Origin: Rheinheimera sp. A13L
GTDB lineage: Bacteria > Pseudomonadota > Gammaproteobacteria > Enterobacterales > Alteromonadaceae
Direction of reading: 5' to 3'
Assembly: GCF_000217935.1 (NCBI RefSeq)
Contig: NZ_AFHI01000034.1
Coordinates: 124,001-188,000, forward strand
DNA: 64,000 nucleotides
Within the stretch, counting starts at the first letter, position 1, and each line of letters starts with the position of its first letter. The notes under the pieces were generated by a model. The model saw only the letters and a list, made by a program, of their open reading frames with translations. It was not told the DNA's origin and did not search any database. Of the stretch, positions 25,995-36,100 are shown piece after piece. A program made the position numbers and the translations under genes.

Positions 25995-26423
25995 TTAGAT
26001 ATCTAAAACTTGCGGTTGCTGAGCAGCATGTTGATGCTCGGCGCCTGCATATACTTTTAACTTACGGAACATAGCGCGGCCCAGAGGACCTTTAGGCAAC
26101 ATACCTTTTACGGCTGCTTCCAATACCATCTCCGGCTTCTTCACAAGCAGTTTTTCAAAGTTAATTTCTTTGATACCACCTGGGAAACCACTGTGAGAGT
26201 AGTACATTTTGTTTTTTGCTTTGTTACCAGTGACAGTCACTTTATCAGCATTTACAACGATGATGTAATCACCGGTATCAACGTGTGGAGTGAACTCTGG
26301 TTTGTGCTTTCCGCGTAAACGAAGAGCGATCTCAGTTGCGATACGACCAAGTGTCTTACCTGTTGCATCAACAACGAACCAGTCACGTTGAACGCTTTCT
26401 GGCTTAGCAGTAAAAGTTTTCAT
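25995..26423 (-). CDS. rplM: 50S ribosomal protein L13
   Basis: This 142-residue protein has the typical blocks [45 protein letters not shown] and [21 protein letters not shown]13 is an early 23S rRNA assembly protein. The 170 bp upstream contains the operon promoter, and a leader control element of the L13 type could be there, but I did not resolve one. Confidence 0.99.
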   Translation of the reverse strand: MKTFTAKPESVQRDWFVVDATGKTLGRIATEIALRLRGKHKPEFTPHVDTGDYIIVVNADKVTVTGNKAKNKMYYSHSGFPGGIKEINFEKLLVKKPEMVLEAAVKGMLPKGPLGRAMFRKLKVYAGAEHQHAAQQPQVLDI

Positions 26424-26599
26424 CTAAAAACTACCCAAAAAAAATAACACTGTTACACCTAACACAATCTTCATTGTGTCGCTTATCGCACCCCTTCGAG
26501 TACATAAACTGCCAGGCTACGGCAATTTCAGGCTGTAACGTGGGCCGGGCGCGGATTATATAGTAACCAATGACAAAAAACAGCCATTTCTGCAAAAAT

Positions 26600-27694
26600 T
26601 TAAGGTAAATGTTCGCTGGCCAGATAATCGTGCGACTGCATTTCCTGTAAACGGCTTAAACAACGTTTAAATTCAAAGGACAAAATGCCCTCTGTATAGA
26701 GTTGTTCCATAGGCACAGCAGCCGAAATAATCAGTTTAACGTGACGTTCGTAGAACTCGTCGACCAGCGCAATAAAGCGTCTGGCGACATCATCACGGGT
26801 TTGCCCCATCTGAGTGACGTTCGACAGCAATACGGTGTGATAACACTTACTCAGCTCCATATAGTCATACTGACTACGGGCTGTCTCGCATAACTCGGTA
26901 AAATCAAACCAGATAATGCCATCCGCTTCTTTGCGACTGGTGAGTATCCGGCCTGCTATTTCTATTTGTGCTTTATCCTGACGCGGATCCACCGACAAGG
27001 CCAGAAAGTATTCAGCCAGATTGCAGTCAGCTTTTTCATCCAGCGGCGAATGATAAATCTCAGCCTGAGTTAAAGTACGAAGACGGTAGTCTATACCACT
27101 GTCTACATTCACTATTTCCGTATGTTGTTTAATCAAAGCTATAGCAGGTAAAAAACGCGCGCGTTGCAAACCATTGCGGTACAAACCGTCAGGCTCAATA
27201 TTGGACGTCGCCACCAGCGTAATGCCACGGGCAAAGAGCTCCTGCATCAGGGTGCCTAAAATCATAGCGTCAGTGATGTCGGAGACAAAAAACTCGTCAA
27301 AACACAAAATATCGGTTTCGGCTTTAAACCTGTCGGCCACTATTTTTAGCGGATCAGACACGCCAGGCAGGGATTTCAGCTCCTGATGCACCTTGTGCAT
27401 AAAACGGTGAAAGTGGATACGCAACTTACGTGTAGTGGGCAGGCATTCATAAAAAGTGTCCACCAGATAAGTTTTACCCCGGCCTACCCCGCCCCAGAAA
27501 TACAGGCCTTGCAGGGGTTCAGCTTCTGGTTTTTTGCCCAGCAGCTTATCCAGAAAACCTTGTTTCAAAGGCTTCTTTTGCACAAATTGCTGATACAGAC
27601 GTTCCAGGTGCTGCACTGCATTTTGCTGAGCGGCATCAAACAGAAAATCATCACGTTGGAGGTCTTGTTGATATTTTTGCAGTGGTGTAGTCAT
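26600..27694 (-). CDS. zapE: Cell division protein ZapE
   Basis: This 364-residue AFG1-type ATPase starts at ATG 27694 (MTTPLQKYQQDLQRDDFLFD), which matches ZapE starts; the frame runs eight codons further up from a TTG. Walker A is GGVGRGKT (68-75), followed by FHRFMHKVHQEL, Walker B CFDEFFVSDITDAM and the conserved TSNIEPDGLYRNGLQR. It modulates FtsZ rings during constriction. It is divergent from zapG, another division/envelope gene. Confidence 0.95.
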   Translation of the reverse strand: MTTPLQKYQQDLQRDDFLFDAAQQNAVQHLERLYQQFVQKKPLKQGFLDKLLGKKPEAEPLQGLYFWGGVGRGKTYLVDTFYECLPTTRKLRIHFHRFMHKVHQELKSLPGVSDPLKIVADRFKAETDILCFDEFFVSDITDAMILGTLMQELFARGITLVATSNIEPDGLYRNGLQRARFLPAIALIKQHTEIVNVDSGIDYRLRTLTQAEIYHSPLDEKADCNLAEYFLALSVDPRQDKAQIEIAGRILTSRKEADGIIWFDFTELCETARSQYDYMELSKCYHTVLLSNVTQMGQTRDDVARRFIALVDEFYERHVKLIISAAVPMEQLYTEGILSFEFKRCLSRLQEMQSHDYLASEHLP

Positions 27695-27818
27695 GCCAGA
27701 TATTGAAAAATAAGCCAATTAACCTTAAATAATGGTCGTAATAGTAACATGCCTTACCACTCTGGATAAGAAGATAGGTTAAACTATTGTTGAACTAACT
27801 AATTTTTCAGGAGTTGTT

Positions 27819-28271
27819 ATGACTGTTACTTTTGCCTTGGCCTGGTTAGTAGCTGGCTTAGTGGTTGGCATAGTGGCAACCCGCTTGTACTGTTTGCGTC
27901 AATTTAATCAAAGCAAACTGCAGGTGGAGCTAAACGAAACCAAGCAGCAGCTGCAGCAATACCGTAGCGATGTCACCGAACACGTGGAAACCACTCATCA
28001 ATTGATGAGTCAGCTTCACGAAAACTATGAAAAAATTGCCCGCCATATGGCTCAGACCAAGATGCAGTTGATCGAAAGACCAACTTTTGACAACCGTAGC
28101 GAGCTGAATTATTTCGCAGCAGACACTACGGCACAAATACGCCAGTCGATCCATAAACTGGATGAGCGTCGCAAAGTGAAGGATGAACCATCCTATCAGC
28201 CATTGGATTATTCCAATACAGCCAGTGGCTTAATGAAAAATAAAACTGAGCGAAACTCATCGGACAACTGA
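27819..28271 (+). CDS. zapG: YhcB/ZapG-family inner-membrane protein
   Basis: The 150-residue DUF1043 protein has one N-terminal membrane segment (FALAWLVAGLVVGIVATRL) and then a cytoplasmic coiled coil (about residues 28-90). A conserved block, MAQTKMQLIERPTF, follows, with a disordered polar tail. Relatives link cell division with envelope synthesis. AGGAG lies upstream of the ATG. It precedes degQ, as in most gammaproteobacteria. Confidence 0.93.
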   Translation: MTVTFALAWLVAGLVVGIVATRLYCLRQFNQSKLQVELNETKQQLQQYRSDVTEHVETTHQLMSQLHENYEKIARHMAQTKMQLIERPTFDNRSELNYFAADTTAQIRQSIHKLDERRKVKDEPSYQPLDYSNTASGLMKNKTERNSSDN

Positions 28272-28347
28272 ACTTTTCGACTGGTAAAGCATTCTTAGAG
28301 ACGTCATTTGTACAGTGGCGTCGTCCGTGTAAAGGAGCATTACCTAT

Positions 28348-29709
28348 ATGAAGTCGCAGTTATCTTTAGTTACTGTCAGTATTTTAACCGCCTTTCTGCT
28401 GGCGCAACCCGCGCCAGCTCAGGCCAAGCTGCCGTTTTTTGGCGCTGGCGATCAGGAAATGCCAAGTCTGGCCCCTATGCTGGAGAATGTGACTCCTGCT
28501 GTAGTCAATATCTCAGTGGCCGGCAGCCGTGAAGTTCGTCAACGTTTACCTGGTGGTTTAGAGCAATTCCTTGGTCGTCGTGGCGAGTTACGTCAGGAAC
28601 AACCTTTCCGTGGTTTGGGTTCAGGTGTCATCATCGACGCAAAAAAAGGTTATGTGGTAACCAACCATCACGTGATTAATGAAGCCTCTGAAATTCAGGT
28701 CACCTTAAAAGATGGTCGCAGCTACAAAGCGAAAAAAATTGGCGAAGATCCGGAAAGTGATATAGCCCTGCTGCAAATTGAAGCTGAAGATCTGACTCAG
28801 GTTGAACTGGCAGATTCAGATATTTTAAGAGTGGGGGATTTTACCATAGCTATAGGCAACCCCTTTGGCTTAGGTCAAACCGTCACTTCAGGTATTGTCA
28901 GTGCTTTGGGTCGTGGTGGTTTAGGCATTGAAGGCTATGAAGACTTTATTCAAACCGATGCAGCCATCAACAGCGGCAACTCAGGCGGCGCTTTAGTCAA
29001 CCTCAAAGGCCAACTGATCGGCATCAACACAGCCATCATAGGCCCTAATGGCGGCAATATAGGCATAGGTTTTGCTATTCCTGCGAATATGATGAAAAAC
29101 CTGGTCGCCCAGTTTGTCGAATACGGTGAAGTGCGTCGTGGTGCTTTGGGTGTACGTGGCGGTGATTTAAACGCTGAAATTGCCAAGGCTATGAAAACCA
29201 AAACCAGTAAAGGTGGTTGGGTACAAGAAGTGATACCAGGCTCAGCGGCCGACAAAGCCGGCCTGAAAAGTGGTGATATCATTACCCATCTGAACGGCAA
29301 AAAAGTTGAGTCTTTTACTGAAGTTCGCGCCAAAATTGCCACGCTGGGTGTAGGCAAAGAAATAGCTTTGGGTATTTTACGGGATGATAAAGCGTTGACG
29401 GTGAAAGTGACGCTGGAAGCTGCAGAAGCCGCCACAGCTGAAGCGAAAGTGCTGCATCCTATGCTTGAAGGCGCCAGTTTAACAGATGGCAAAACACCGG
29501 ATGGTGAAAATGGCATCGTCATTGATGAAGTGGCTGCACGCTCTCCGGCTGCTGCATTGGGCCTGGAAAAAGGCGACGTGATTATTGGCGTGAGTCGCAG
29601 CAGAGTGAACAACACCAAAGAGCTGCGTGAATTGTTAGGCAAAAGCTCCGGCATCATTGCACTGCAGGTTCAACGCGGTAATCGTATCCTGTATGTATTA
29701 ATACGTTAA
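28348..29709 (+). CDS. degQ: Periplasmic serine protease DegQ (Do family)
   Basis: The 453-residue protein has a signal peptide (to AQA, residue 26) and a trypsin-like domain with triad His108 (TNHHVIN), Asp138 (SDIALL) and Ser212 (GNSGGAL). Two PDZ domains follow at about 255-345 and 360-450. It degrades or refolds damaged envelope proteins. AAGGAG precedes the ATG. The region after the gene holds a 15-bp perfect hairpin before degS. Confidence 0.95.
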   Translation: MKSQLSLVTVSILTAFLLAQPAPAQAKLPFFGAGDQEMPSLAPMLENVTPAVVNISVAGSREVRQRLPGGLEQFLGRRGELRQEQPFRGLGSGVIIDAKKGYVVTNHHVINEASEIQVTLKDGRSYKAKKIGEDPESDIALLQIEAEDLTQVELADSDILRVGDFTIAIGNPFGLGQTVTSGIVSALGRGGLGIEGYEDFIQTDAAINSGNSGGALVNLKGQLIGINTAIIGPNGGNIGIGFAIPANMMKNLVAQFVEYGEVRRGALGVRGGDLNAEIAKAMKTKTSKGGWVQEVIPGSAADKAGLKSGDIITHLNGKKVESFTEVRAKIATLGVGKEIALGILRDDKALTVKVTLEAAEAATAEAKVLHPMLEGASLTDGKTPDGENGIVIDEVAARSPAAALGLEKGDVIIGVSRSRVNNTKELRELLGKSSGIIALQVQRGNRILYVLIR

Positions 29710-29713
29710 CTTT

Positions 29714-29746
29714 TTGCAGTAGCAAGCCTGTGGCTTGCTACTGCAA
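29714..29746. repeat. 15-bp perfect hairpin between degQ and degS
   Basis: TTGCAGTAGCAAGCC and GGCTTGCTACTGCAA flank a three-base loop. No T-run follows on the plus strand, so it is not a textbook terminator. It may slow 3' decay of degQ mRNA or reduce read-through to degS. Confidence 0.75.
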
Positions 29747-29798
29747 CTCCCTATTTAGTGTTATGCTTGCAAAATCTTTTGTTTCATAACTTCTCCCA

Positions 29799-30878
29799 GT
29801 GCCCAAACTTCTGATTAGTCTATTAAAAAGCGTTGCTTATGGTCTTGCACTTGCCATGCTGTGGTTGGTTTTTTTCAACCAGAATCAAGGATTAAACCTG
29901 AATTTCTGGCAGAAAAATGAATCAGTGCCAGCGCCTGTGTCCTATTCCAGAGCTGTGCGCGCCGCGGCACCGGCTGTTGTCAATGTCTACACCAAAAGCA
30001 CAACTCAGGACCCGCGTTCTTACCAAAGCAGAACTATAGAGCGTCAGGAATTGGGTTCTGGTGTCATTATGAATGCTCAGGGCTATGTGCTGACTAATTA
30101 TCATGTGGTATACGGAGCAGACCAGATTTCAGTGGCTTTGCAGGATGGCCGGGTCTTTGATGCAATACTGATTGGTCAGGATCAACTGACTGACTTAGCT
30201 GTGTTGTATGTCGAAGCCGACAACTTACCTGTGATCCCACAGGATGATAGCTTAGAGCCTCAGGTTGGAGATGTGGTACTGGCTATAGGTAACCCTTTTA
30301 ATCTGGGTCAGGCCATCACTCAGGGTGTAATAAGCGCCACAGGGCGCGGTGGTTTGAGCCCGGCAAACGGTTATGCCGACTTTATGCAGATGGATGCTGC
30401 CATCAATGCGGGTAACTCAGGTGGTGCTTTGATTAACAGCAACGGCGTATTGGTGGGTATCAATACTGCGGCTTTTCAGCGCCAGCGTAATCAGGACATT
30501 CAGGGTATATTTTTTGCGGTGCCCTATCACCTGGCCAGTAATGTACTGCAGAAACTGATCCAGCATGGTCGGGTGATCCGTGGTTATTTAGGCGTCAGTG
30601 GTGACCCAGTGGTGAATCCTGCCGGCGATCCGATGATATCCACAGCCCAAACCTTATTTGGTGTAAAAATCACAGCCATAGAACCTTTAAGTCCGGCTGC
30701 TATAGCGGGTTTACAGGTCGGAGATATATTGCAGAAAATCAACGGTGAAACCCTGACCAGTGTGCATCATGCTTTGGATTTGATTGCAGAGACAGCACCT
30801 GATACCTCGTTACAAATGTCGATTGAACGTAATGGCAAGGCTTTGACTGTGCCTGTGGTAATCAGAGAACTTAATTAA
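29799..30878 (+). CDS. degS: Membrane-anchored stress-sensor protease DegS
   Basis: The 359-residue protease starts at GTG 29799 and has an uncleaved N-terminal membrane anchor (residues 9-26). The protease domain has His102, Asp132 and Ser207 (GNSGGAL), followed by one PDZ domain. In the sigma-E pathway, DegS cuts the anti-sigma factor RseA when misfolded porins bind its PDZ domain. One PDZ and the anchor distinguish it from DegQ. Its stop codon TAA lies inside the TTAA border of an inserted repeat element. Confidence 0.94.
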   Translation: MPKLLISLLKSVAYGLALAMLWLVFFNQNQGLNLNFWQKNESVPAPVSYSRAVRAAAPAVVNVYTKSTTQDPRSYQSRTIERQELGSGVIMNAQGYVLTNYHVVYGADQISVALQDGRVFDAILIGQDQLTDLAVLYVEADNLPVIPQDDSLEPQVGDVVLAIGNPFNLGQAITQGVISATGRGGLSPANGYADFMQMDAAINAGNSGGALINSNGVLVGINTAAFQRQRNQDIQGIFFAVPYHLASNVLQKLIQHGRVIRGYLGVSGDPVVNPAGDPMISTAQTLFGVKITAIEPLSPAAIAGLQVGDILQKINGETLTSVHHALDLIAETAPDTSLQMSIERNGKALTVPVVIRELN

Positions 30879-31109
30879 CCTGAACTTGGCATAAGCAGCG
30901 CCACTGAATAGGCATCTTTTCGGGCCTCTCTGCGTTGCGCTGTCTAACCATAGCTCGCTATGGCGTACGACAGAGCGCCTTGATATGCACAAAAATCTGC
31001 ACATTCCGTCAGTCAATAGATTCTTTTTTTCAGACGAATTGTCTTATCTTATTGATTTAATTTATTACATCTAGACAGATCGACACTCATTATCCCGAGT
31101 TCAGGTTAA
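30875..31109 (+). mobile_element. MITE-like element, copy 1 (235 bp)
   Basis: The element begins TTAACCTGAAC and ends in its inverted repeat GTTCAGGTTAA. Terminal inverted repeats are about 20 bp, bordered by TTAA at both ends, and an internal stem is built on CCATAG and CTATGG with flanking GCGCTGTC / GACAGAGCGC. A second copy lies at 63722-63955 in the same orientation. No transposase is encoded, so it would be a non-autonomous element. The left TTAA contains the degS stop codon. Confidence 0.8.
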
Positions 31110-31129
31110 CTAACCATTCAAGCTGACAT

Positions 31130-31163
31130 AAAAAAGCCAGTGACAAAGCACTGGCTTTTTTGT
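31130..31163. terminator. Bidirectional terminator between degS and murA
   Basis: AAAAAAGCCAGTG-ACAAAG-CACTGGCTTTTTT forms a 13-pair stem with an A-run on one side and a T-run on the other, so it can stop transcription from both the degS side and murA. Confidence 0.9.
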
Positions 31164-31176
31164 TTAAAGCGGCAGA

Positions 31177-32445
<1,269 letters not shown>

Positions 32446-32448
32446 CTA

Positions 32449-32706
32449 CTATACAGGTGGGTTAAGTAATTTTTCACGACGCCATTGAGTCGGCGTGAAA
32501 GTTTTAATCGAGACTGCGTGGATACTACCATCAGCAATAGCTGCCATCAAAGGGGCATAAATCATTTGCTGTTGTTTCACCCGGCTGATGCCATCAAAAC
32601 AATCCCCTATTGCAGTCACAGCATAATGATTGCCTTCAGCTTTCACGTAAACTTCAGCCAGTTTCAGCTCTTCTGTTAACAGAAGCTCAATCTCATTACA
32701 CTGCAT
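32449..32706 (-). CDS. ibaG: BolA-family protein IbaG
   Basis: This 85-residue BolA-like protein (formerly YrbA) has the conserved GNHYAVTAIGDCFDGISRVKQQQMIYAPL, with Cys and His residues expected to help bind a shared 2Fe-2S cluster with monothiol glutaredoxin. It overlaps mlaB by 11 bp and lies 9 bp before murA, as in many gammaproteobacteria. Confidence 0.95.
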   Translation of the reverse strand: MQCNEIELLLTEELKLAEVYVKAEGNHYAVTAIGDCFDGISRVKQQQMIYAPLMAAIADGSIHAVSIKTFTPTQWRREKLLNPPV

Positions 32707-33007
32707 TGCCTTTATCCTCTTCTACTAATGGCAACAAAGCCAAAACATCTGACAACTTAGCCAGAGAGATTAACTGCTCTGGCACATGACGCATTTGGAT
32801 AGTTAATCCCAGTTTAGCAGCTTGTGCTACCTGATGGAGTAACCAGGCAAGCCCGGCCGTGTCAACCAATGCAAGCTCGCTAAAATCAAAAACTACGGTG
32901 CCACTTAATTTTTTTAATAGCTTAAATGGCCACTGCGTAGGTACTGTATCCCGGTCCAAAGCTCCGGAAAATAGCAGTGTCTGTTGTTGTTGACTAATTT
33001 TTAGCAT
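32696..33007 (-). CDS. mlaB: MlaB, STAS-domain subunit of the phospholipid transporter
   Basis: This 103-residue STAS protein has the characteristic segment TVVFDFSELALVDTAGLAWLLHQ around residues 35-58, with the Asp-Thr/Ser loop. MlaB binds the ATPase MlaF in the cytoplasm and stabilises the MlaFEDB complex, which carries phospholipids between the membranes. It overlaps mlaC by 14 bp. Confidence 0.93.
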   Translation of the reverse strand: MLKISQQQQTLLFSGALDRDTVPTQWPFKLLKKLSGTVVFDFSELALVDTAGLAWLLHQVAQAAKLGLTIQMRHVPEQLISLAKLSDVLALLPLVEEDKGNAV

Positions 33008-33659
33008 TGTTACCCTGCATAGGAGCTGTGATAGGAGCTTTTGATTTCTCCACTAACAATGCGGTCACGCTGGCTAAGCCCTGTTGACGGATCATGTTGC
33101 CCAGCTCTGCTCTTTTGCTGTCTAACAAAGAGATGCCTTCAGCCACCATATCAAATACCTGCCAGTTTTCAGAATCTTTAGCCCGACGCAGTTTAAACTC
33201 GATATTGATGTCTGGTTTGCCAGGATCTATCACACGGGTTTTGATAGTGATGATATTTTGGTTACCCACAGCACGAGCCGGCTCAAAAATCACTTTCTGA
33301 TTTTTATACTGAGTTAAAGCTCCTGCGTAAGTGGCTACCATGTAATCTTTAAAGGCCACCACAAAAGCATCACGATCTTCTTCTTTGGTTTGTTTGATGT
33401 AGTTCCCAATAACACGGAAAGCCGCATAACGACTGTCGATGTAAGGCACTAATTCTTCGTTGACTATCACCCGTAAATGCTCAACATCTTTTTCGATCAC
33501 AGGCTGATCCTTGGCAATACGGCGAAAAGCCTGATCGGCCACAGCTTCGATCATCTTGTACGGGTCAGTATAAGTTTTGACTTCCACGGCTGATGCTTGG
33601 GCAATGAGGCCCAATGAAATCAATGCAGTAGCTGCAATTTTTACCAGCAAGTTTTTCAT
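32994..33659 (-). CDS. mlaC: MlaC periplasmic phospholipid-binding protein
   Basis: This 221-residue protein has a cleavable signal peptide (MKNLLVKIAATALISLGLIAQASA) and the MlaC/Ttg2D domain, with the YIDSRYAAFRVIGNY block and YNQ-type segments. It ferries phospholipid across the periplasm to the inner-membrane MlaFEDB complex. It lies two bases after mlaD. Confidence 0.95.
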   Translation of the reverse strand: MKNLLVKIAATALISLGLIAQASAVEVKTYTDPYKMIEAVADQAFRRIAKDQPVIEKDVEHLRVIVNEELVPYIDSRYAAFRVIGNYIKQTKEEDRDAFVVAFKDYMVATYAGALTQYKNQKVIFEPARAVGNQNIITIKTRVIDPGKPDINIEFKLRRAKDSENWQVFDMVAEGISLLDSKRAELGNMIRQQGLASVTALLVEKSKAPITAPMQGNNAKN

Positions 33660-33661
33660 GC

Positions 33662-34129
33662 TTAGTTACTTCCTCTGTTAAATAAGAACTGGCCGATTAA
33701 CTCTTCCAGCACAATAGCGGACTTGGTGTCTTCAACATAATCGCCACTTTTCAGGATGGAGACAGTTTCATCAACAAAACCAGGTTGTAATCCAAGATAC
33801 TGCTCACCCAATAAACCAGAGGTCAAAATAGCGACCGAACTGGTTTCAGGAAAATTGTTGTATTGACTGTCAATTTCCATAGCCACTACAGGAGAATACT
33901 CTTCGGTATCAAGATTGATGGAACGCACACGGCCAACCACCACTCCACCCACTTTAATGGGGGACCGAACTTTTAAACCGCCAATGTTCTCAAACTTGGC
34001 ATACAACATATAGGTCTGGCCAGTGCCTGCCATACCGCTATTCGCTACTTTCAGAGATAACAACATAAAAGCTGCTATAGCCAGCGCAACAAACAAACCC
34101 ACCAACACTTCGATTTTGCGAGATGTCAT
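33662..34129 (-). CDS. mlaD: MlaD, MCE-domain membrane subunit
   Basis: The 155-residue protein has one N-terminal membrane helix (VGLFVALAIAAFMLLSLKVA) and one MCE domain (residues 40-120), with the conserved GGLKVRSPIKVGGVVVGRV and LLGEQYLGLQPG. It forms a hexameric ring in the periplasm through which lipid passes. Confidence 0.96.
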   Translation of the reverse strand: MTSRKIEVLVGLFVALAIAAFMLLSLKVANSGMAGTGQTYMLYAKFENIGGLKVRSPIKVGGVVVGRVRSINLDTEEYSPVVAMEIDSQYNNFPETSSVAILTSGLLGEQYLGLQPGFVDETVSILKSGDYVEDTKSAIVLEELIGQFLFNRGSN

Positions 34130-34132
34130 TTT

Positions 34133-34915
34133 TTATCCACCAAACATTACTGCTGTTAATATAAAGTCAAAACCTAAGACCGCCAGAGAAGATGTCACCA
34201 CAGTTTGTGTGGTGGCCTGACTAATGCCTTCAGAGGTTGGCACCGCATCAAAGCCTTTATGTAAGGCTATCCAGGTCACAATCAAAGCAAACACAGCACT
34301 TTTAATCACGCCGTTCATAATATCCTGCTGGAAATCAACGTTAGCTTGCATAGCCGACCAATAACCGCCGCTATCCACACCTAACCAGTCTACCCCCACC
34401 AAATGGCCACCTAAGATGCCAACAGCAGTAAATATCATTGCCAGCAGTGGCATGCTGATCACACCAGCCCAAAACCGGGGCGCGATAATACGGCGCAAGG
34501 GATCAACAGCCATCATTTCCATACCGGATAACTGCTCAGTCGCTTTCATCAGGCCTATTTCAGCTGTTAAAGCACTACCTGCCCGACCAGCAAACAATAA
34601 GGCTGTCACTACAGGACCCAGTTCACGCAACAAACTTAACGCAACCAAAGGGCCTAGCATTTGTTCAGCGCCAAACTTCGACAGCACTGTGTAACCCTGA
34701 AGTGCCAGCACCATACCGATAAACAAACCGGATACCAGAATGATCAGCAAAGACAACACACCAACCACATACAACTGCTTCAACAATAAAGGAAAGCTTT
34801 TACGTGGTGTTGGCCAGGCGATTAAAGCACCAAACAACATGATCGTTGCCCGGCCCATGCCTTGAATTTTAGCAATGCTCTTTTGTCCGAGTTGCTGTAA
34901 CTTATCCACTATCAC
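34133..34915 (-). CDS. mlaE: MlaE permease
   Basis: The 260-residue permease has five or six membrane segments and the conserved cytoplasmic motif [26 protein letters not shown] followed by [13 protein letters not shown]. It is the membrane core of the lipid transporter. It starts at GTG 34915, overlapping the mlaF stop (GTGA), so translation is coupled. Confidence 0.96.
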   Translation of the reverse strand: MIVDKLQQLGQKSIAKIQGMGRATIMLFGALIAWPTPRKSFPLLLKQLYVVGVLSLLIILVSGLFIGMVLALQGYTVLSKFGAEQMLGPLVALSLLRELGPVVTALLFAGRAGSALTAEIGLMKATEQLSGMEMMAVDPLRRIIAPRFWAGVISMPLLAMIFTAVGILGGHLVGVDWLGVDSGGYWSAMQANVDFQQDIMNGVIKSAVFALIVTWIALHKGFDAVPTSEGISQATTQTVVTSSLAVLGFDFILTAVMFGG

Positions 34916-35715
34916 TTAGCTAACTCCATTAATTCCGTACTGTAACTGGCCGCTTTAAAGTGGAAAGGCACAGGACCATCAGACTCTCCCTGTAAAAATT
35001 GCTGAACTAACGCAGAGGGGTGAGCTCGCAGCTCCTCCGGTGTGCCTTGCCCTATGACTTTTTGCTCAGCAACCACATAGACATAGTCAGCAATACTCAT
35101 CACTTCATTGACGTCATGGGAGACCACAACCGAAGTTAAACCCAGCGCATTGTTCAAAGAGCGGATCAGACGCACTATCACACCCATAGAAATAGGGTCC
35201 TGACCAGCAAAAGGCTCATCGTACAGAATAAGTTGCGGATCTAAAGCTATAGCACGGGCTAACGCAGCACGACGCGCCATACCGCCAGAGAGTTCTGCCG
35301 GCATTAAATCCCGCGCACCACGTAAACCAACAGCTTCCAGTTTCATCAACACCATCAAACGGATAATTTCTTCCGGCAGACGGGTATGCTCACGAATTGG
35401 AAAAGCGACGTTGTCGTAGACCGACATATCACTGAACATAGCGCCGCTTTGAAACAGCATGCTCATTTTCTGCCGGGCCTTGTACAAATCTTTACGATTA
35501 AGCTGAGGTATATCCTGACCATTGACCAGAATTTTTCCCTGTTCAGGCTTTAACTGACCACCGATCAGGCGCAGCAGAGTGGTTTTACCAATACCACTGG
35601 GCCCCATAATGGCGGTCACTTTGCCACGCTGAAACTGCATGCTCATGTCATCATAGATCACACGGTCACCACGTTTGAACGTCAGGTGCTGAATGTCTAC
35701 CAGAATATCTGACAC
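34912..35715 (-). CDS. mlaF: MlaF ATPase
   Basis: This ABC ATPase has Walker A GPSGIGKT, the signature LSGGMARR and Walker [14 protein letters not shown]. It powers phospholipid movement with MlaE, D and B. I prefer GTG 35715 (267 residues) because GAGG lies six bases before it. The in-frame ATG 35727 has no ribosome-binding site and adds only four residues. It is the first gene of the mlaFEDCB-ibaG-murA run. Confidence 0.94.
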   Translation of the reverse strand: MSDILVDIQHLTFKRGDRVIYDDMSMQFQRGKVTAIMGPSGIGKTTLLRLIGGQLKPEQGKILVNGQDIPQLNRKDLYKARQKMSMLFQSGAMFSDMSVYDNVAFPIREHTRLPEEIIRLMVLMKLEAVGLRGARDLMPAELSGGMARRAALARAIALDPQLILYDEPFAGQDPISMGVIVRLIRSLNNALGLTSVVVSHDVNEVMSIADYVYVVAEQKVIGQGTPEELRAHPSALVQQFLQGESDGPVPFHFKAASYSTELMELAK

Positions 35716-36100
35716 GTTGATCCTCATTTAAAGACAATAGCGTTTATCGCTAAAATTAAAGGCGCGCAATATACCTATGCACAACAGCGACTTCAAGCCA
35801 AGCGGACTAGTAAAGGCCTGCTATTGTATAGGTTTTTCGCAACGACAACCTTATAAAAAATAGTAACAACTGATTGCAAAAACAGAATAATCAATTTGTT
35901 TTACGTAATCTTTTGCATTTGAGCCCAATAAACACGAAAATATCAGCCTTTACATGGCCGCAAAGTGTGCCGCGCTGAAAATGAATCGCAGCTTAATATG
36001 TGAGCTATCTCTATGATCTGACTGATTCTCTTACTGGATCCTTTCCAAAGAACTACAGATCCAAAAAAGCGGGCAACAACTAATTGAAGGGGATTTTTGC
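35716..36100. promoter_or_regulatory. Divergent region between mla and kds-lpt operons
   Basis: This gap of about 385 bp separates outward-facing operons and must hold promoters for both. It is AT-rich (35840-35940). GAAGGGGATTTTTGC forms the kdsD ribosome-binding region. No specific operator could be defined. Confidence 0.6.

Noticed and set aside
28950-29657. 235-residue open frame on the minus strand over degQ
   Set aside because: It lies wholly within the degQ frame, which is a clear protease with a catalytic triad; the antisense product is low-complexity and has no family match.
30875-31109. Reading the MITE-like element as a small-RNA gene or a riboswitch
   Set aside because: It has terminal inverted repeats and TTAA borders in both copies and no clear promoter or terminator of its own; a folded RNA role is kept only as a secondary idea.
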